DNA of 64,000 bases from NCBI GenBank assembly GCA_017795105.1, contig CP051247.1:4000001-4064000 (forward strand), read 5' to 3'. The notes below the pieces were generated by a model, which was given only the letters and a program-made list of their open reading frames with translations, did no database searches and was not told the DNA's origin. Positions 16,953 to 25,742 of this stretch are shown piece by piece; within the stretch, counting starts at the first letter, position 1, and every line of letters begins with the position of its first letter. A program made the position numbers and the translations under genes. The DNA comes from Planctomycetaceae bacterium. GTDB taxonomy: Bacteria; Planctomycetota; Planctomycetia; Planctomycetales; Planctomycetaceae.

Positions 16953-17378
16953 TTAGCGATTGATCGCAACCAGTTCGATCGTCAGTTTGAGCGTTTCTCC
17001 GGCAAGCGGATGATTCGTGTCGAGCGTCGCCTCATCGCCGTTAATCTGCACGACCCAGACATTCACTTCACTTTCGCCGATGCTGGTGGCAAGCTGATCC
17101 CCCTGATGGATGCCGGAGGGAAGCCCGTTAACCGGGACCGTTAACTGACGTCGATGATCCCTGAGGCCGAAGCTCTGTTCCGGATCGAGGAGAATCGTTT
17201 TCGTCTCTCCCGGCTCCATCCCGACGATCTGCTGCCGAAACGATTCGAGGAAGGTTTCGTCATCGAGCGAGAAGACGAGCGGCTTGCGATTGTTCGTATC
17301 CTCGATCACTCCACCATCGCGCGTGCTCGCGCAGTAGTGGACAGTGACCGTATCGTTCTGGGCAGCGGTAATCGACAT
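16953..17378 (-). CDS. FKBP-type peptidyl-prolyl isomerase (SlyD-like)
   Basis: A 141-residue protein with the SlyD-type FKBP layout. A split FKBP domain (VTVHYCASTRDGGVIEDT, then PLVFSLDD) encloses an insert-in-flap domain of about 60 residues. The sequence returns with NHPLAGETLKLTIELVAI at the end. Such proteins catalyse cis-trans proline isomerisation and act as folding chaperones. The His-rich metal-binding tail of Escherichia coli SlyD is missing. There is no signal peptide, so it is probably cytosolic. Confidence 0.9.
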   Translation of the reverse strand: MSITAAQNDTVTVHYCASTRDGGVIEDTNNRKPLVFSLDDETFLESFRQQIVGMEPGETKTILLDPEQSFGLRDHRRQLTVPVNGLPSGIHQGDQLATSIGESEVNVWVVQINGDEATLDTNHPLAGETLKLTIELVAINR

Positions 17379-18026
17379 GAATGAGAGATCCTCAGATTGA
17401 GGGCGGCTGGCCGAGCCAGATGAAATCAGACGTCTCCGAGTCCTGCGATTCCCGTTCCCCGCCGCAGGCCCGCGACACCGGGACAGGTTGATTCGGACTT
17501 CCCGACTCGTGATAATCGGGTGTTCCGGGTTGTAGCGATTGTGCGTGTTTCCGGCTGCTGGAATAAATGGATTCTACTGCTTCAAATCCTGTTATTTTAG
17601 TGAAAACAGGAAAACCCAATCGCTTATCACCGTGAGGCATGTCATCATCAAAATGAGGTGGCGGTTGCCTTTCGGCATCATAACCAGGGCATCTCCGCTC
17701 CACGTTGCGAAACGGCATCCGGCTCCGGCCGATGTGGCACAATCGCAACGGTCTGAGTTTGCGACTTTCCAAGTTTCGAAGAGGAAGACTCCTCGAAATT
17801 CTCCTGTTTTTTCAGGACTTTGCGGAGATCTACCGGAGTAGAGCATTCAGCTGGCGACAGTTCGGCGCGGCAATTGCTTTCTCTGAGATCACCCGGTTTC
17901 GTGGATCGGCAAGACGAACGTTTTATAAAGACCGGCGGGCGGCACGGAGACCCCACAAATCTATTCGGACTGAACACACCGGAACGGAATCCACACGAGT
18001 TAATTCAACTCGGGGAAGATGATCGT
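17379..18026. other. Divergent intergenic region, FKBP / kinase
   Basis: 648 bp without a convincing gene. Open frames here on both strands lack ribosome sites and recognisable domains. An AT-rich stretch at about 17580-17640 includes an imperfect hairpin (CCTGTTATTTT with AAAACAGG, 17589-17610). Promoters of both flanking genes should lie here. Confidence 0.4.
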
Positions 18027-19577
18027 ATGTCGTTGAAGTTGACCGCAGACTCGTATCTGACAGGCGTGCGGGCCAGCGGGCTTGTTGATGCCACGCTGCT
18101 CGACAGCACGCTTGCCGAATTGAAGCGTCACGGTCGCAGGCTCGACGACGCCAACGATATCTCCAATGAACTGCTCAAACGCGGTCTCATCACCGACTGG
18201 CAGGCTGAGAAACTCCTGCAGGGCCGGCACAAAGGCTTCGTGCTTGGTCGCTACAAACTGATGAACCTGCTCGGCCGCGGTGAAATGAGTGCCGTCTATC
18301 TGGCCGAACACATCGCTATGCAGCGCCGCTGTGCCATCAAAGTGCTGCCGGCCAATCGCGTGAAAGACACCTCCTATCTCGGCCGCTTCCAGCGGGAAGC
18401 TCGAGCCGTGGCTGCTCTCGATCACCCCAATATCGTTCGCGCTTACGATGTCGATCAGCAGAATGAAGGGGGAGCCGAGATTCACTTCCTGGTGATGGAA
18501 TATGTCGACGGCGACAGTGTCGAGAACATCGTCAAATCAAAAGGCCCCATGGGCTTCGTCGAGATCGCCGATATCATCCGTCAGGCTGCCGAAGGGCTCT
18601 CGCATGCTCATGATGCCGGGCTCGTGCACCGCGATATCAAGCCGGGCAACTTGCTTGTCACACGGCAGGGAACCGTCAAACTGCTCGACCTTGGCCTGGC
18701 CCGCTTCTTCAAGGAAGACGGCGAAGAGTCTCTGACCATCAAGCACGATGAAAAGGTGCTCGGCACGGCCGACTACCTGGCTCCCGAACAGGCGGTCGAC
18801 AGTCACAATGTCGATCAGCGGGGTGATGTCTACAGTCTCGGCTGCACGTTCTATTTCGCGCTGACCGGTCACCCGCCCTTCACCGATGGCACGCTGGTGC
18901 AACGGTTGCTGGCCCATCAAACCCGGCAGCCTCCTTCGATCAAGGTCGATCGCCCCGACATGCCCGACAGCCTGCTGGCGATCGTCGAAAAGATGATGGC
19001 CAAGAAACGGGAAGACCGTTACCAGACGGCACGCGAACTGGCCGATGCTCTCACCCGCTGGCTCGGCGATCATGGGTCCGAAGAATGGAAGCGAAAGAAC
19101 ATCCATCTCATCAGCATGCTCTACGGCACCGAACGGGCCCAGAGCGTGGTCGGTGGTGACACGAAACCGACCCCGCAGGCGGAAGCTCCCAGTGAAGCCG
19201 TGCGGCGACGCAACAACGTGCGGCCGGGAGAACGTTATCTGGAAGGGCAGTCTCGTCCCACCGGCTCCAATGCTCCGCGAACTGAACGACGTCCTCCCGC
19301 CGGCCAGCAACAGCGTCGCCGACGCCCCGTCCCGACGCAGGGCTCGGTCGCAGGGCGAAACCCGGCTCACACCGCCAAGCGGCAGCTTGCCGAAGCCCAG
19401 GCGGCTCAGAACGACAATCAAAAGATTCTGATTCTGGTAGCTTTGCTGGTTCTCGTGGCTGCGATCACGGCCGGCATCACTTACGCAATCGTTACGGTCA
19501 CGTCGGCGACTCCGCAATCTACACCGGTTGCGCCGGTTACTCCGGACGACGATTCCGAGAACTTGCCGGAAGAGTAA
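18027..19577 (+). CDS. Membrane-anchored Ser/Thr protein kinase
   Basis: A 516-residue Hanks-type kinase. The glycine loop GRGEMS is at about residues 83-88, the ATP-binding lysine in CAIKVL is K105, the catalytic loop HRDIKPGN starts at H201, and the metal-binding motif is DLG at D221 instead of DFG. An APE-like APEQ follows. The kinase domain ends near residue 350. A Pro/Arg-rich linker then leads to one membrane helix (LILVALLVLVAAITAGITYA) and a short extracytoplasmic tail with no sensor domain. The frame is open upstream, but ATG 18027 fits the conserved N-terminus. Confidence 0.92.
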   Translation: MSLKLTADSYLTGVRASGLVDATLLDSTLAELKRHGRRLDDANDISNELLKRGLITDWQAEKLLQGRHKGFVLGRYKLMNLLGRGEMSAVYLAEHIAMQRRCAIKVLPANRVKDTSYLGRFQREARAVAALDHPNIVRAYDVDQQNEGGAEIHFLVMEYVDGDSVENIVKSKGPMGFVEIADIIRQAAEGLSHAHDAGLVHRDIKPGNLLVTRQGTVKLLDLGLARFFKEDGEESLTIKHDEKVLGTADYLAPEQAVDSHNVDQRGDVYSLGCTFYFALTGHPPFTDGTLVQRLLAHQTRQPPSIKVDRPDMPDSLLAIVEKMMAKKREDRYQTARELADALTRWLGDHGSEEWKRKNIHLISMLYGTERAQSVVGGDTKPTPQAEAPSEAVRRRNNVRPGERYLEGQSRPTGSNAPRTERRPPAGQQQRRRRPVPTQGSVAGRNPAHTAKRQLAEAQAAQNDNQKILILVALLVLVAAITAGITYAIVTVTSATPQSTPVAPVTPDDDSENLPEE

Positions 19578-19960
19578 GATTTGCCTCAATCGGCTTGCCC
19601 GTCGACCCGTTTCGGGCTTCAATTGCGTCATCAGACGTGATGCCAAACGTCAACATCACATCGCAGGATGTTGACGAGAAACCACTTGGCTGCCGGGCGG
19701 CTGGTCAGTCCTTTGCCTTGTCGGAGCCGGGTTCAACGGAGCGTGTTGCGAACGATCCCTGAACCACGTGCGGCTGCGACACATGCGGCTTTGCGACCCG
19801 CGGGACAGCGAGGAAAACCGGACGTACGCAAGAACGACCCGTGTCTTCGGACACGCGGTCGTTTTTTTGTTGCGCTGCCGCCCCCCCGGGCATCGTGACA
19901 GGCATGAATGCTCCTGCACTGCCTATCGACATGTGGTAACCTAAGTGTTACCATTCGAGA
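19578..19960. other. Spacer between kinase and toxin genes
   Basis: 383 bp with no supported protein gene. It holds one strong intrinsic terminator (19834-19868), located 257 bp after the kinase stop, so either the kinase mRNA has a long 3' end or a small transcript ends here. Confidence 0.45.
19834..19868 (+). terminator. Strong intrinsic terminator upstream of toxin gene
   Basis: ACGACC-CGTGTC, a TTCG tetraloop, GACACG-C-GGTCGT and seven T residues give a 12-bp stem with a single bulged C. It isolates the toxin-antitoxin operon from upstream transcription. Confidence 0.8.
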
Positions 19961-20350
19961 ATGGCTATCGTGAAACTCTACGAGCGAACCGACGAAGAAG
20001 TGCCATTCGAGAAATGGTTCCGCTCGCTTCACGAAAATGCTGCTGCGAAAGTGACAGCGGCCATCAGGAGGATGGAGCTCGGTAACTTTGGCGATCACAA
20101 GTCGGTCGGCAATGGCGTCTGGGAACGAAAAATCGACTATGGCAAAGGCTTCCGACTCTACTACGCGAAAGACGGAGAAGAATTAATTGTGTTGCTCTGC
20201 GGCGGCACAAAGTCTCGACAGCAGAAGGACATCGAGCAGGCCAAGAGTTTCTGGGCGGATTACAGAAAGCGGAAGAAGGAAGACGAAGGCACCTCGCAGA
20301 AGAACGTTCCAACTGCCAGGTCGAAGAAGAGCAAAAGGAGAAAAACGTAA
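19961..20350 (+). CDS. RelE/ParE-superfamily toxin (HigB/Gp49-like)
   Basis: A 129-residue small basic protein whose first 105 residues match the addiction-module killer family: FEKWFRSLHE, then VWERKIDYGKGFRLYYAKDG and LLCGGTKSRQQKDIEQAKSFW. Relatives cleave mRNA on the ribosome or inhibit other targets. The C-terminus adds about 25 very basic residues (KKSKRRKT end) beyond the usual length. The stop overlaps the next ATG by one base, a coupled toxin-first arrangement as in higBA. The activity itself is inferred from family. Confidence 0.85.
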   Translation: MAIVKLYERTDEEVPFEKWFRSLHENAAAKVTAAIRRMELGNFGDHKSVGNGVWERKIDYGKGFRLYYAKDGEELIVLLCGGTKSRQQKDIEQAKSFWADYRKRKKEDEGTSQKNVPTARSKKSKRRKT

Positions 20351-20697
20351 TGGGACTGACGCGCAATTTCGACGAAACGGTGCGGAGCCGCGCACAGCGC
20401 GATCCCAAGTTTCGCGAAGCATTGTTGAAAGAAGCAATCGAGGCCATGGTCGGCGGAGAGGTTGAACTTTCAAAAGCGCTGCTTCGCGATTACATCAATG
20501 CCACGGTGGGTTTCAAAAGCGTTGGCACGGCAATAAATAAATCTCCGAAAAGTATCATGCGAATGCTGAGCCGCGATGGAAATCCAAACGTCAATAATCT
20601 CTTCAGCGTGACGAGGTTTTTGCAGGAGGATGCAGGAGTGAAATTTAAAGTCGTGTCCGCGAAGGCGAAGAGAACAAAAATGAACGTGGAGGTTTGA
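20350..20697 (+). CDS. HigA-like addiction-module antitoxin
   Basis: A 115-residue partner of the preceding toxin. It matches the addiction-module antidote pattern: RDPKFREALLKEAIEAM, LLRDYINATVGF, then an HTH-like KSPKSIMRMLSRDGNPNVNNLF. It is expected to bind and neutralise the toxin and to repress the shared promoter. AAGGAG lies 9 bases before the ATG, inside the end of the toxin gene, so translation is likely strong and coupled. Confidence 0.85.
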   Translation: MGLTRNFDETVRSRAQRDPKFREALLKEAIEAMVGGEVELSKALLRDYINATVGFKSVGTAINKSPKSIMRMLSRDGNPNVNNLFSVTRFLQEDAGVKFKVVSAKAKRTKMNVEV

Positions 20698-20722
20698 TCG
20701 CGGGCGTTTTCTGTAAGCGCCA

Positions 20723-21577
20723 TCATCCGTCGCGGATAAGATCCCAGATCGCTTCCCGCAGCTCATTTATCGAAGTCTCATCGTATTTCGTGAATCGGGC
20801 GACGACGATTCCTTCACGAACGAAGAAAGTCTCGCCATTTCCAGCCCAGTGAAAATCGGCCCCATTCCCCATCTTCTCAACCCACTCGGGAATATTGGCC
20901 GCTTCGGTATCGATCAACGTTATTCGGTAACGGAACCGTTCTCGGTACGATTCGAGGGCCTTGTTCAATGTCTGAAACGACCGGACTGAAGTGCCACTCC
21001 AGATCGCATTCACGAAATAGATCCCCGAATCCAATCGATGAGGCACGGGTGTCGTCTGGTCGAGGAGAACATACTGCTCTTCGGGTAGTGCGAAGTATCG
21101 AGACAGGGATCCCATAACCGCTGTGTCCTCTGACTCCCTGTCGGAATCACTCAAAGACAAGATTCGCTGCAGTTCAGCAGCAATCGCGTTAATCGTACTG
21201 CCTGGGACGTCTTGCAGGTACGTATCCATCGTGTCGTCGAGCACATGAATCCAGAGTCCTTCGTCGTATCGATTCTTTCGCAATGCAACAATCTTCTCGG
21301 GCTCACAGCTGAAAGTCGTTTTCTCACCAGTGTCCCGGGCCACCAACTCCATTAGGAAACGATCCGACGTAATGACAAATCGCGCCCGCGGGGGCGGCTT
21401 GATTCGCAGGAGCCCCCTGATGATCGCAGAGAAAAGCATCCACAACGGAACCAGTATGAGAGCCGAGATTACGTCACATCCGAGTCCACTCGGCACAGGA
21501 GCGTATGGTAATGACATCGGAAGGATAAGCTGCTGCTCATCGTCGGCGCTGATGATCCTGAATGGTGAATTCTTCAA
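20723..21577 (-). CDS. Membrane protein with degenerate thioredoxin-like domain
   Basis: A 284-residue protein of unknown function. One or two hydrophobic helices lie at about residues 33-57 (VISALILVPLWMLFSAII), followed by a PH-like region. The last 100 residues read like a thioredoxin fold: IYFVNAIWSGTSVRSFQTL, RITLIDTEA, then GNGETFFVREGIVVARF. The CxxC motif is replaced by WSGTS, so it cannot be a classical oxidoreductase. The apparent start is TTG 21577 with GGGGA 5 bases upstream; ATG 21517 is an alternative. It opens the repeat-bounded accessory series. Confidence 0.6.
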   Translation of the reverse strand: MKNSPFRIISADDEQQLILPMSLPYAPVPSGLGCDVISALILVPLWMLFSAIIRGLLRIKPPPRARFVITSDRFLMELVARDTGEKTTFSCEPEKIVALRKNRYDEGLWIHVLDDTMDTYLQDVPGSTINAIAAELQRILSLSDSDRESEDTAVMGSLSRYFALPEEQYVLLDQTTPVPHRLDSGIYFVNAIWSGTSVRSFQTLNKALESYRERFRYRITLIDTEAANIPEWVEKMGNGADFHWAGNGETFFVREGIVVARFTKYDETSINELREAIWDLIRDG

Positions 21578-21624
21578 TTCTGTCCCCAGTCTTTGTGCGA
21601 TTGGAGAGTCACACTTCGCAAGTT

Positions 21625-21796
21625 CGGCAGCAACAGGCAGTTGCCCAATGACCGCGTTGCCTCAGAGGAATTCGAGCCTCCGGGAGGAGTCTTTACCAGC
21701 TCAGGTCGAGTTCAGCGACGCTCTGTGAACGACGTTGCACCGGAAGCTGCTTGTGACTTTGCTATACGCAAGTGAAACCTCCTGGCCATCCGTTGT
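21625..21796. repeat. Repeat R2, copy a
   Basis: About 172 bp matching 22702-22875 in the same orientation. Shared blocks are GCAGCAACAGGCAGTTGCCC, TGACCGCGTTGCC, TTTACCA and the final CCATCCGTTGT. A plus-strand frame stays open through both copies despite a 3-bp indel, but most base differences fall at first and second codon positions, arguing against selection on a protein. It fills the gap between two minus-strand genes. Confidence 0.8.
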
Positions 21797-21810
21797 TTGC
21801 TTCTGGCATC

Positions 21811-22581
21811 TCAGAAATCTTCGTCCTCTGCAGACCCCGGGTCGTCGAGCTCGGTAATTACGTCATACTCGCCACAGGCGACCAGAGTGTCCTCATTGAA
21901 AACAGCGTACATGCCGTGTTCGTCCAGATGAGCACAGGGCGTTTCGAGAGAAAACACGTAGCGGCGTTCCGTGCGAATCTCCACGGATTGAATCTGGACA
22001 CGATTCAGATAGTCCTGATCAGACGGATTCTCAACGAGATATGTCCCTGCTTCGAGTGCATTGAGGGGATCGTCTGCCAGCATCTCGTACGCGTACCTGG
22101 CGGCTTCCACGAAGCCGGGAATCAGACGTTCGAAATTCTCGGAGAGCCACGCCGCGGAGTCCGTTGGAGCTGCCTCCTCATCGTCGATCTCGACCTCGAT
22201 GGAATGATCCTGAACGGGATCCTGTATCACGGAGTCACTGTTCGCCACATCAGAGCGAATCGCTTCGACGTCGTGCATTGCAGGAAGACCGCCGAGCATT
22301 TCAAGCATCTGCTGCATCATCTTCGCACGCGGGTCGTTGGGATCCTTGAGAATCTCCTCGACCTTCGGCTGCAATTCTCCGAGCATCTGGTTTTGCCGTT
22401 CGGCAACCTGACTGAAGAGATCCGCCGGTGATGACGAACTGGCCTGTTGATACGCCTGCCGCTCGAGGGCGGCATAGTCGCGCCCGACCTGTTCTGCGGC
22501 GGGAATGCGGAGTTTGAGCGTGCCAGAGTCTGAAACAAATCCGGGGATCTTCTCCAGCTCAAGGCGATGCGTCTTCTTCAT
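21811..22581 (-). CDS. Hypothetical protein, possible immunity-like
   Basis: A 256-residue soluble protein, acidic overall, with a helical middle rich in Gln, Met and Glu (about residues 45-105) and a globular C-terminal half. No family could be named with confidence. The C-terminal pattern CAHLDEHGMYAVFNEDTLV recalls DUF6985-like and other immunity-type proteins, but this is weak. ATG 22581 has TTTGGAG 8 bases upstream, supporting expression. It is bounded by the two R2 copies. Confidence 0.6.
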   Translation of the reverse strand: MKKTHRLELEKIPGFVSDSGTLKLRIPAAEQVGRDYAALERQAYQQASSSSPADLFSQVAERQNQMLGELQPKVEEILKDPNDPRAKMMQQMLEMLGGLPAMHDVEAIRSDVANSDSVIQDPVQDHSIEVEIDDEEAAPTDSAAWLSENFERLIPGFVEAARYAYEMLADDPLNALEAGTYLVENPSDQDYLNRVQIQSVEIRTERRYVFSLETPCAHLDEHGMYAVFNEDTLVACGEYDVITELDDPGSAEDEDF

Positions 22582-22701
22582 ACCGAATTCTCCAAAGCCA
22601 GCACATTCAGAATATCATGGGGATATCAGTTGCCGATCACCTTCAGCAGAACACAGGAGTGGACGAAGGTCTGATGCTTCTCGGCTACCGCCCCATCATC
22701 A

Positions 22702-22875
22702 CGGCAGCAACAGGCAGTTGCCCATTGACCGCGTTGCCATAGAGGGATTAGAGCCTTCGGACGGTGGCTTTACCATCTCAGGTCGAATTCTGCGACGCTC
22801 TGTGAACAGGAACACGTCCCCGGAAGCTGAATGTGACTTCGTCAGTCGCAGGTGAACCTTCGGACCATCCGTTGT
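22702..22875. repeat. Repeat R2, copy b
   Basis: About 174 bp, the second copy of the element at 21625-21796. It differs by scattered substitutions and a 3-bp insertion. A shorter third match to its 3' end lies at 25981-26013. It separates the start of the 256-residue gene from the DUF3124 gene. Confidence 0.8.
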
Positions 22876-23074
22876 CGAGGCCCCGAATGACGCAGGGACT
22901 CGCTCGACTGTTCACGGCGCTGGAGAATCGAGATACTGCATTCTCGCTCGCCGCGTTGCGGCATCCGGAGAGTCCGAAGGTTCTTCGGTGCCGGGAGACG
23001 ATTGCTTTGAGCGCGGGATGGTTGAGAGTATTGCAGTTTACTCGGCGGCTGCGGTCGTTGAGAAAGGGGATCCC

Positions 23075-23731
23075 ATGACAGGCAAACTGACTGTCGACGA
23101 TGTTGACTCATTCATGCGGCGTTTCAAACTGCTCATCGGCGGCATCATCGTGCTGTTCTTTCTTCCGCTGGTCATCTATGCGTTCTACCTCGACCAGCGG
23201 CTGGATAAGTTCGAAGCATCGCTCCGGCCGAGTCCGCCGCAGGAGCTGGAAGTCGGCGAGCTGGCTCGGGGCGACCTGTTTCATGTCGCCACCAATCCGG
23301 TGGAAGGGCAGATCGTGTATGTGCCGGCTTACTCGCACGTTTATCACGGCGACGGCAAGCCGCATTTGCTGACGATTACACTCAGCGTTCGCAACACGAG
23401 CATGGACCGTGAAATCGTCGTCCGGTCGATCCGGTATTTCGACACCAAGGGGGTTGAGGTCCGGTCCTATCTGGAGAAACCGGTCCGGCTGCCGCCACTC
23501 GGGACGACGGAACTCGTCGTCGAACGAGACGACGCCTCCGGCGGCAGCGGAGCGAACTTCATCGTCGAATGGTTCGCCGATACACCGGTGACCGAGCCGA
23601 TCATCGAAGCCGTAATGATCGACACCGGTTCTCAGCAGGGCATTTCCTTTGTCCGACGCGGTTTCGTAATTGGCGAAGCCGCCCCGGGAGCAGTGTCATC
23701 GAACATCGATCCGACATCGACATCGAGGTAG
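23075..23731 (+). CDS. DUF3124 family membrane-anchored protein
   Basis: A 218-residue protein with one N-terminal helix (LIGGIIVLFFLPLVIYAFYL, about residues 16-35) and an exported beta-rich domain. The domain closely follows DUF3124: YVPAYSHVYHGDGKP, LTITLSVRNTS, RYFDTKGVEVRSYL and GGSGANFIVEW. The function of the family is unknown. The open frame begins earlier, but ATG 23075 has AAGGGGAT just upstream and starts right before the helix. It is the only plus-strand gene in the repeat-bounded series. Confidence 0.85.
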   Translation: MTGKLTVDDVDSFMRRFKLLIGGIIVLFFLPLVIYAFYLDQRLDKFEASLRPSPPQELEVGELARGDLFHVATNPVEGQIVYVPAYSHVYHGDGKPHLLTITLSVRNTSMDREIVVRSIRYFDTKGVEVRSYLEKPVRLPPLGTTELVVERDDASGGSGANFIVEWFADTPVTEPIIEAVMIDTGSQQGISFVRRGFVIGEAAPGAVSSNIDPTSTSR

Positions 23732-23792
23732 ACACCTCGCTTCGATTGAGGAAGTCCGATTGTGGTCGATTCTCAGTCGTCTCATGACGTCA

Positions 23793-23874
23793 GAGACGTA
23801 GGTCAGGCACTGCCTGACGCAGGTTTGACATGCAACGCTCAATGTTGTCAGGCGATGCCTGACCTGCGGGTCTC
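23793..23874. repeat. Repeat R1, copy A
   Basis: An 82-bp imperfect palindrome. GAGAC at one end pairs with GTCTC at the other, and inside GTCAGGCACTGCCTGAC faces GTCAGGCGATGCCTGAC, each itself a short palindrome. It ends 3 bp beyond the stop codon of the DUF1963 gene. Copies B and C are at 24685 and 25743. Confidence 0.85.
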
Positions 23875-23877
23875 GGT

Positions 23878-24573
23878 TCAATAGAAGTCGTAGTAAAGCT
23901 TCCATTCGGCAGTCGCTGGATTTCGGTAGAACTGCAGCGACCCGCCATCGACGACGTTCAGATTGATTTTTGGATCAGACGAAATCTGGAAAGCGAATTC
24001 AAATCCATCGCCGGGATCAATGCCTGGTTGACAAAAAGACGGGTAGCCTCCGACCTTATGCACATAATAGTGCTCGCCGAGATCGTAGTAATCACTGATC
24101 TCACCGCTGGCTTCCAGAGCGAGGATTGCATCGCTCATCTCATCGGTGAGGCCTCCTCCATCCCAACAGGGCCATTCGTCGTCGATCCGCTGAAACGAAA
24201 CGGGGAACGGTTTTAGGAATGATCGGGGCGATGGCCAGTCTCGTTCAATAAGATCCGCCATGTTCGAGTATTCGCGAATAATCCAGTTCTCGTCCATCGG
24301 CTCGAATTCGTCGGGAAGCGAAGATCCGATGAAGACCGTGACCAGTTCAACGCCTTCAAGACACGCAGGCGCGAACGGTGACGATGCCAGGCAGATTTGC
24401 GCAAGCGGAAGTAAAGGATCGCCCACCGAGTTAACGGGTCTCTCTTCATCTGGACCAGACAGAAACACTCGACCAAGCCAACTCTCCGTCGGCTCGCCAG
24501 TCGGCCTGAAACCACCCGCAGTAAGTTTGACGGCGGATTTCGCCACGCGGGAACGTATCTCTTCGGGAGTCAT
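23878..24573 (-). CDS. DUF1963 (YwqG-like) family protein
   Basis: A 231-residue soluble protein. The last 60 residues match the YwqG/DUF1963 pattern: HKVGGYPSFCQPGI, a FEFAFQISSD strand and INLNVVDGGSLQFYRN near the end. This family is widespread and often lies in polymorphic-toxin or stress loci, but its biochemical role is unknown. ATG 24573 has AGGTG 6 bases upstream. Both ends are flanked by R1 repeats (copy A at the stop side, copy B beyond the start). Confidence 0.8.
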   Translation of the reverse strand: MTPEEIRSRVAKSAVKLTAGGFRPTGEPTESWLGRVFLSGPDEERPVNSVGDPLLPLAQICLASSPFAPACLEGVELVTVFIGSSLPDEFEPMDENWIIREYSNMADLIERDWPSPRSFLKPFPVSFQRIDDEWPCWDGGGLTDEMSDAILALEASGEISDYYDLGEHYYVHKVGGYPSFCQPGIDPGDGFEFAFQISSDPKINLNVVDGGSLQFYRNPATAEWKLYYDFY

Positions 24574-24684
24574 GATACACCTGCTCGTTCAAATCGCAGA
24601 ACACCACCAAAATCGAACATGGACCACACTGCGATTCTAATAATTCTTCAAGCAGGGCGTGCACCGCAGAATCCCCGTCGATCA

Positions 24685-24765
24685 GAAACGTAGGTCAGGC
24701 ACTGCCTGACGAAAATGTGTCCCACAACGCTCAAAGTCGTCAGGCGGTGCCTGACCTACGGGACT
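24685..24765. repeat. Repeat R1, copy B
   Basis: Eighty-one bp nearly identical to copy C, including ATGTGTCCCACAACGCTCAAAG in the centre, and related to copy A. Its arms GTAGGTCAGGC and GCCTGACCTAC can form a long hairpin. It lies between the DUF1963 and DUF4259 genes. Confidence 0.85.
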
Positions 24766-24826
24766 GCGGAATCCTCGGCGGGACTGTTTGTGACGTTCGG
24801 TATACCGGAGTCTATACGCGGACAAC

Positions 24827-25669
24827 TCATGCATTCCATTCAGCACGGGAATATGTGGTCGAGAATCGATTCTTCGTACAGTACAAGCTGTTGCCCATGG
24901 ATATGTCATTTGAACCGAAGTAGTCGCCGCGCGACCAGTCGTTACCTGATTTGACGGACTCAAGCCACTGGGTCGAAAAAGTAACTCGACCACGGACTTC
25001 AATACCCATTGTCTTGATGTGAGACTTTCTCATCGTACCCGGATGCTTAAGTACCCACTCGTCGACAGGTTCCCGGTCGATGCACATTTGCACCAAGGGG
25101 CGATACCATGGAATAAATCCAAAGGTCATGCCCGTCTCAACGATAACACACGAGGACCTCGTTGCTGCTTTAAACGTTCTTTCCAAATGGTCTTTGGGGA
25201 AATACGCATTAATCGAACTACCATTTTCATTAACTGGAAAGCTCAGCACGTCGCCTTCAGAGAAGAAAACCGGCATCGGCTTCGACAGTGTCTTTCTCAC
25301 CTTTCCGTCGTTCTCTTGCATCAATCTGCATTTCAAATTCTGCAGCATCTTTGCACGCTTCTTCAGTTCTTGCGCATCAAATCCCAGTGCCTCGTGCATT
25401 CTGAGATCGTCGCTCCCATCAATCAGTGCAATGGCCTTCGAAATCACGCGATCGCACGGATCTCCCGATTTCCAAATCAAGTCAGCGAAGACCAACCAGA
25501 AAACTGTGTAGTCTTGGTCTTCCGGATTCATTGCAACTTCAGCCTGACTGGCGAGTACAAGATCGACAACCTCCTCGATGGGTAAGGGCAGCTTCAGTGC
25601 CACGCGAATCGTAGGACGCAGATCTGCTGCGTAATCATTCGAATACAACCCCGTTCCCCAAATCCCCAT
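24827..25669 (-). CDS. DUF4259 domain protein
   Basis: A 280-residue soluble protein. Its opening MGIWGTGLYSNDYAADLR is the hallmark start of the DUF4259 family (M-G-x-W-G-x-G-x-x-x-(D/N)D-x-A-D). Residues about 1-115 form that helical domain; the remaining 165 residues are of unknown type. No enzymatic function is established for the family, and relatives occur near immunity-type genes. ATG 25669 has AGGAG 8 bases upstream. The gene looks richer in A and T than its neighbours, which may mean transfer. Confidence 0.8.
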   Translation of the reverse strand: MGIWGTGLYSNDYAADLRPTIRVALKLPLPIEEVVDLVLASQAEVAMNPEDQDYTVFWLVFADLIWKSGDPCDRVISKAIALIDGSDDLRMHEALGFDAQELKKRAKMLQNLKCRLMQENDGKVRKTLSKPMPVFFSEGDVLSFPVNENGSSINAYFPKDHLERTFKAATRSSCVIVETGMTFGFIPWYRPLVQMCIDREPVDEWVLKHPGTMRKSHIKTMGIEVRGRVTFSTQWLESVKSGNDWSRGDYFGSNDISMGNSLYCTKNRFSTTYSRAEWNA

Positions 25670-25742
25670 TCGCTAAGCTCCTGTTGGCACATGATTTGTT
25701 TTAGCAGTGTACGGCAACCGCTCACCCTCTGTTGCCATGTCT

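Noticed and set aside
17392..17772. 126-codon open frame on the minus strand
   Set aside because: Low-complexity, no family, no ribosome site, and no downstream partner; treated as spacer.
21593..22855. Short plus-strand frames through both R2 copies as a conserved small protein family
   Set aside because: Frames are open in both, but substitutions favour first and second codon positions and no shared start or ribosome site is seen; reported as a repeat.
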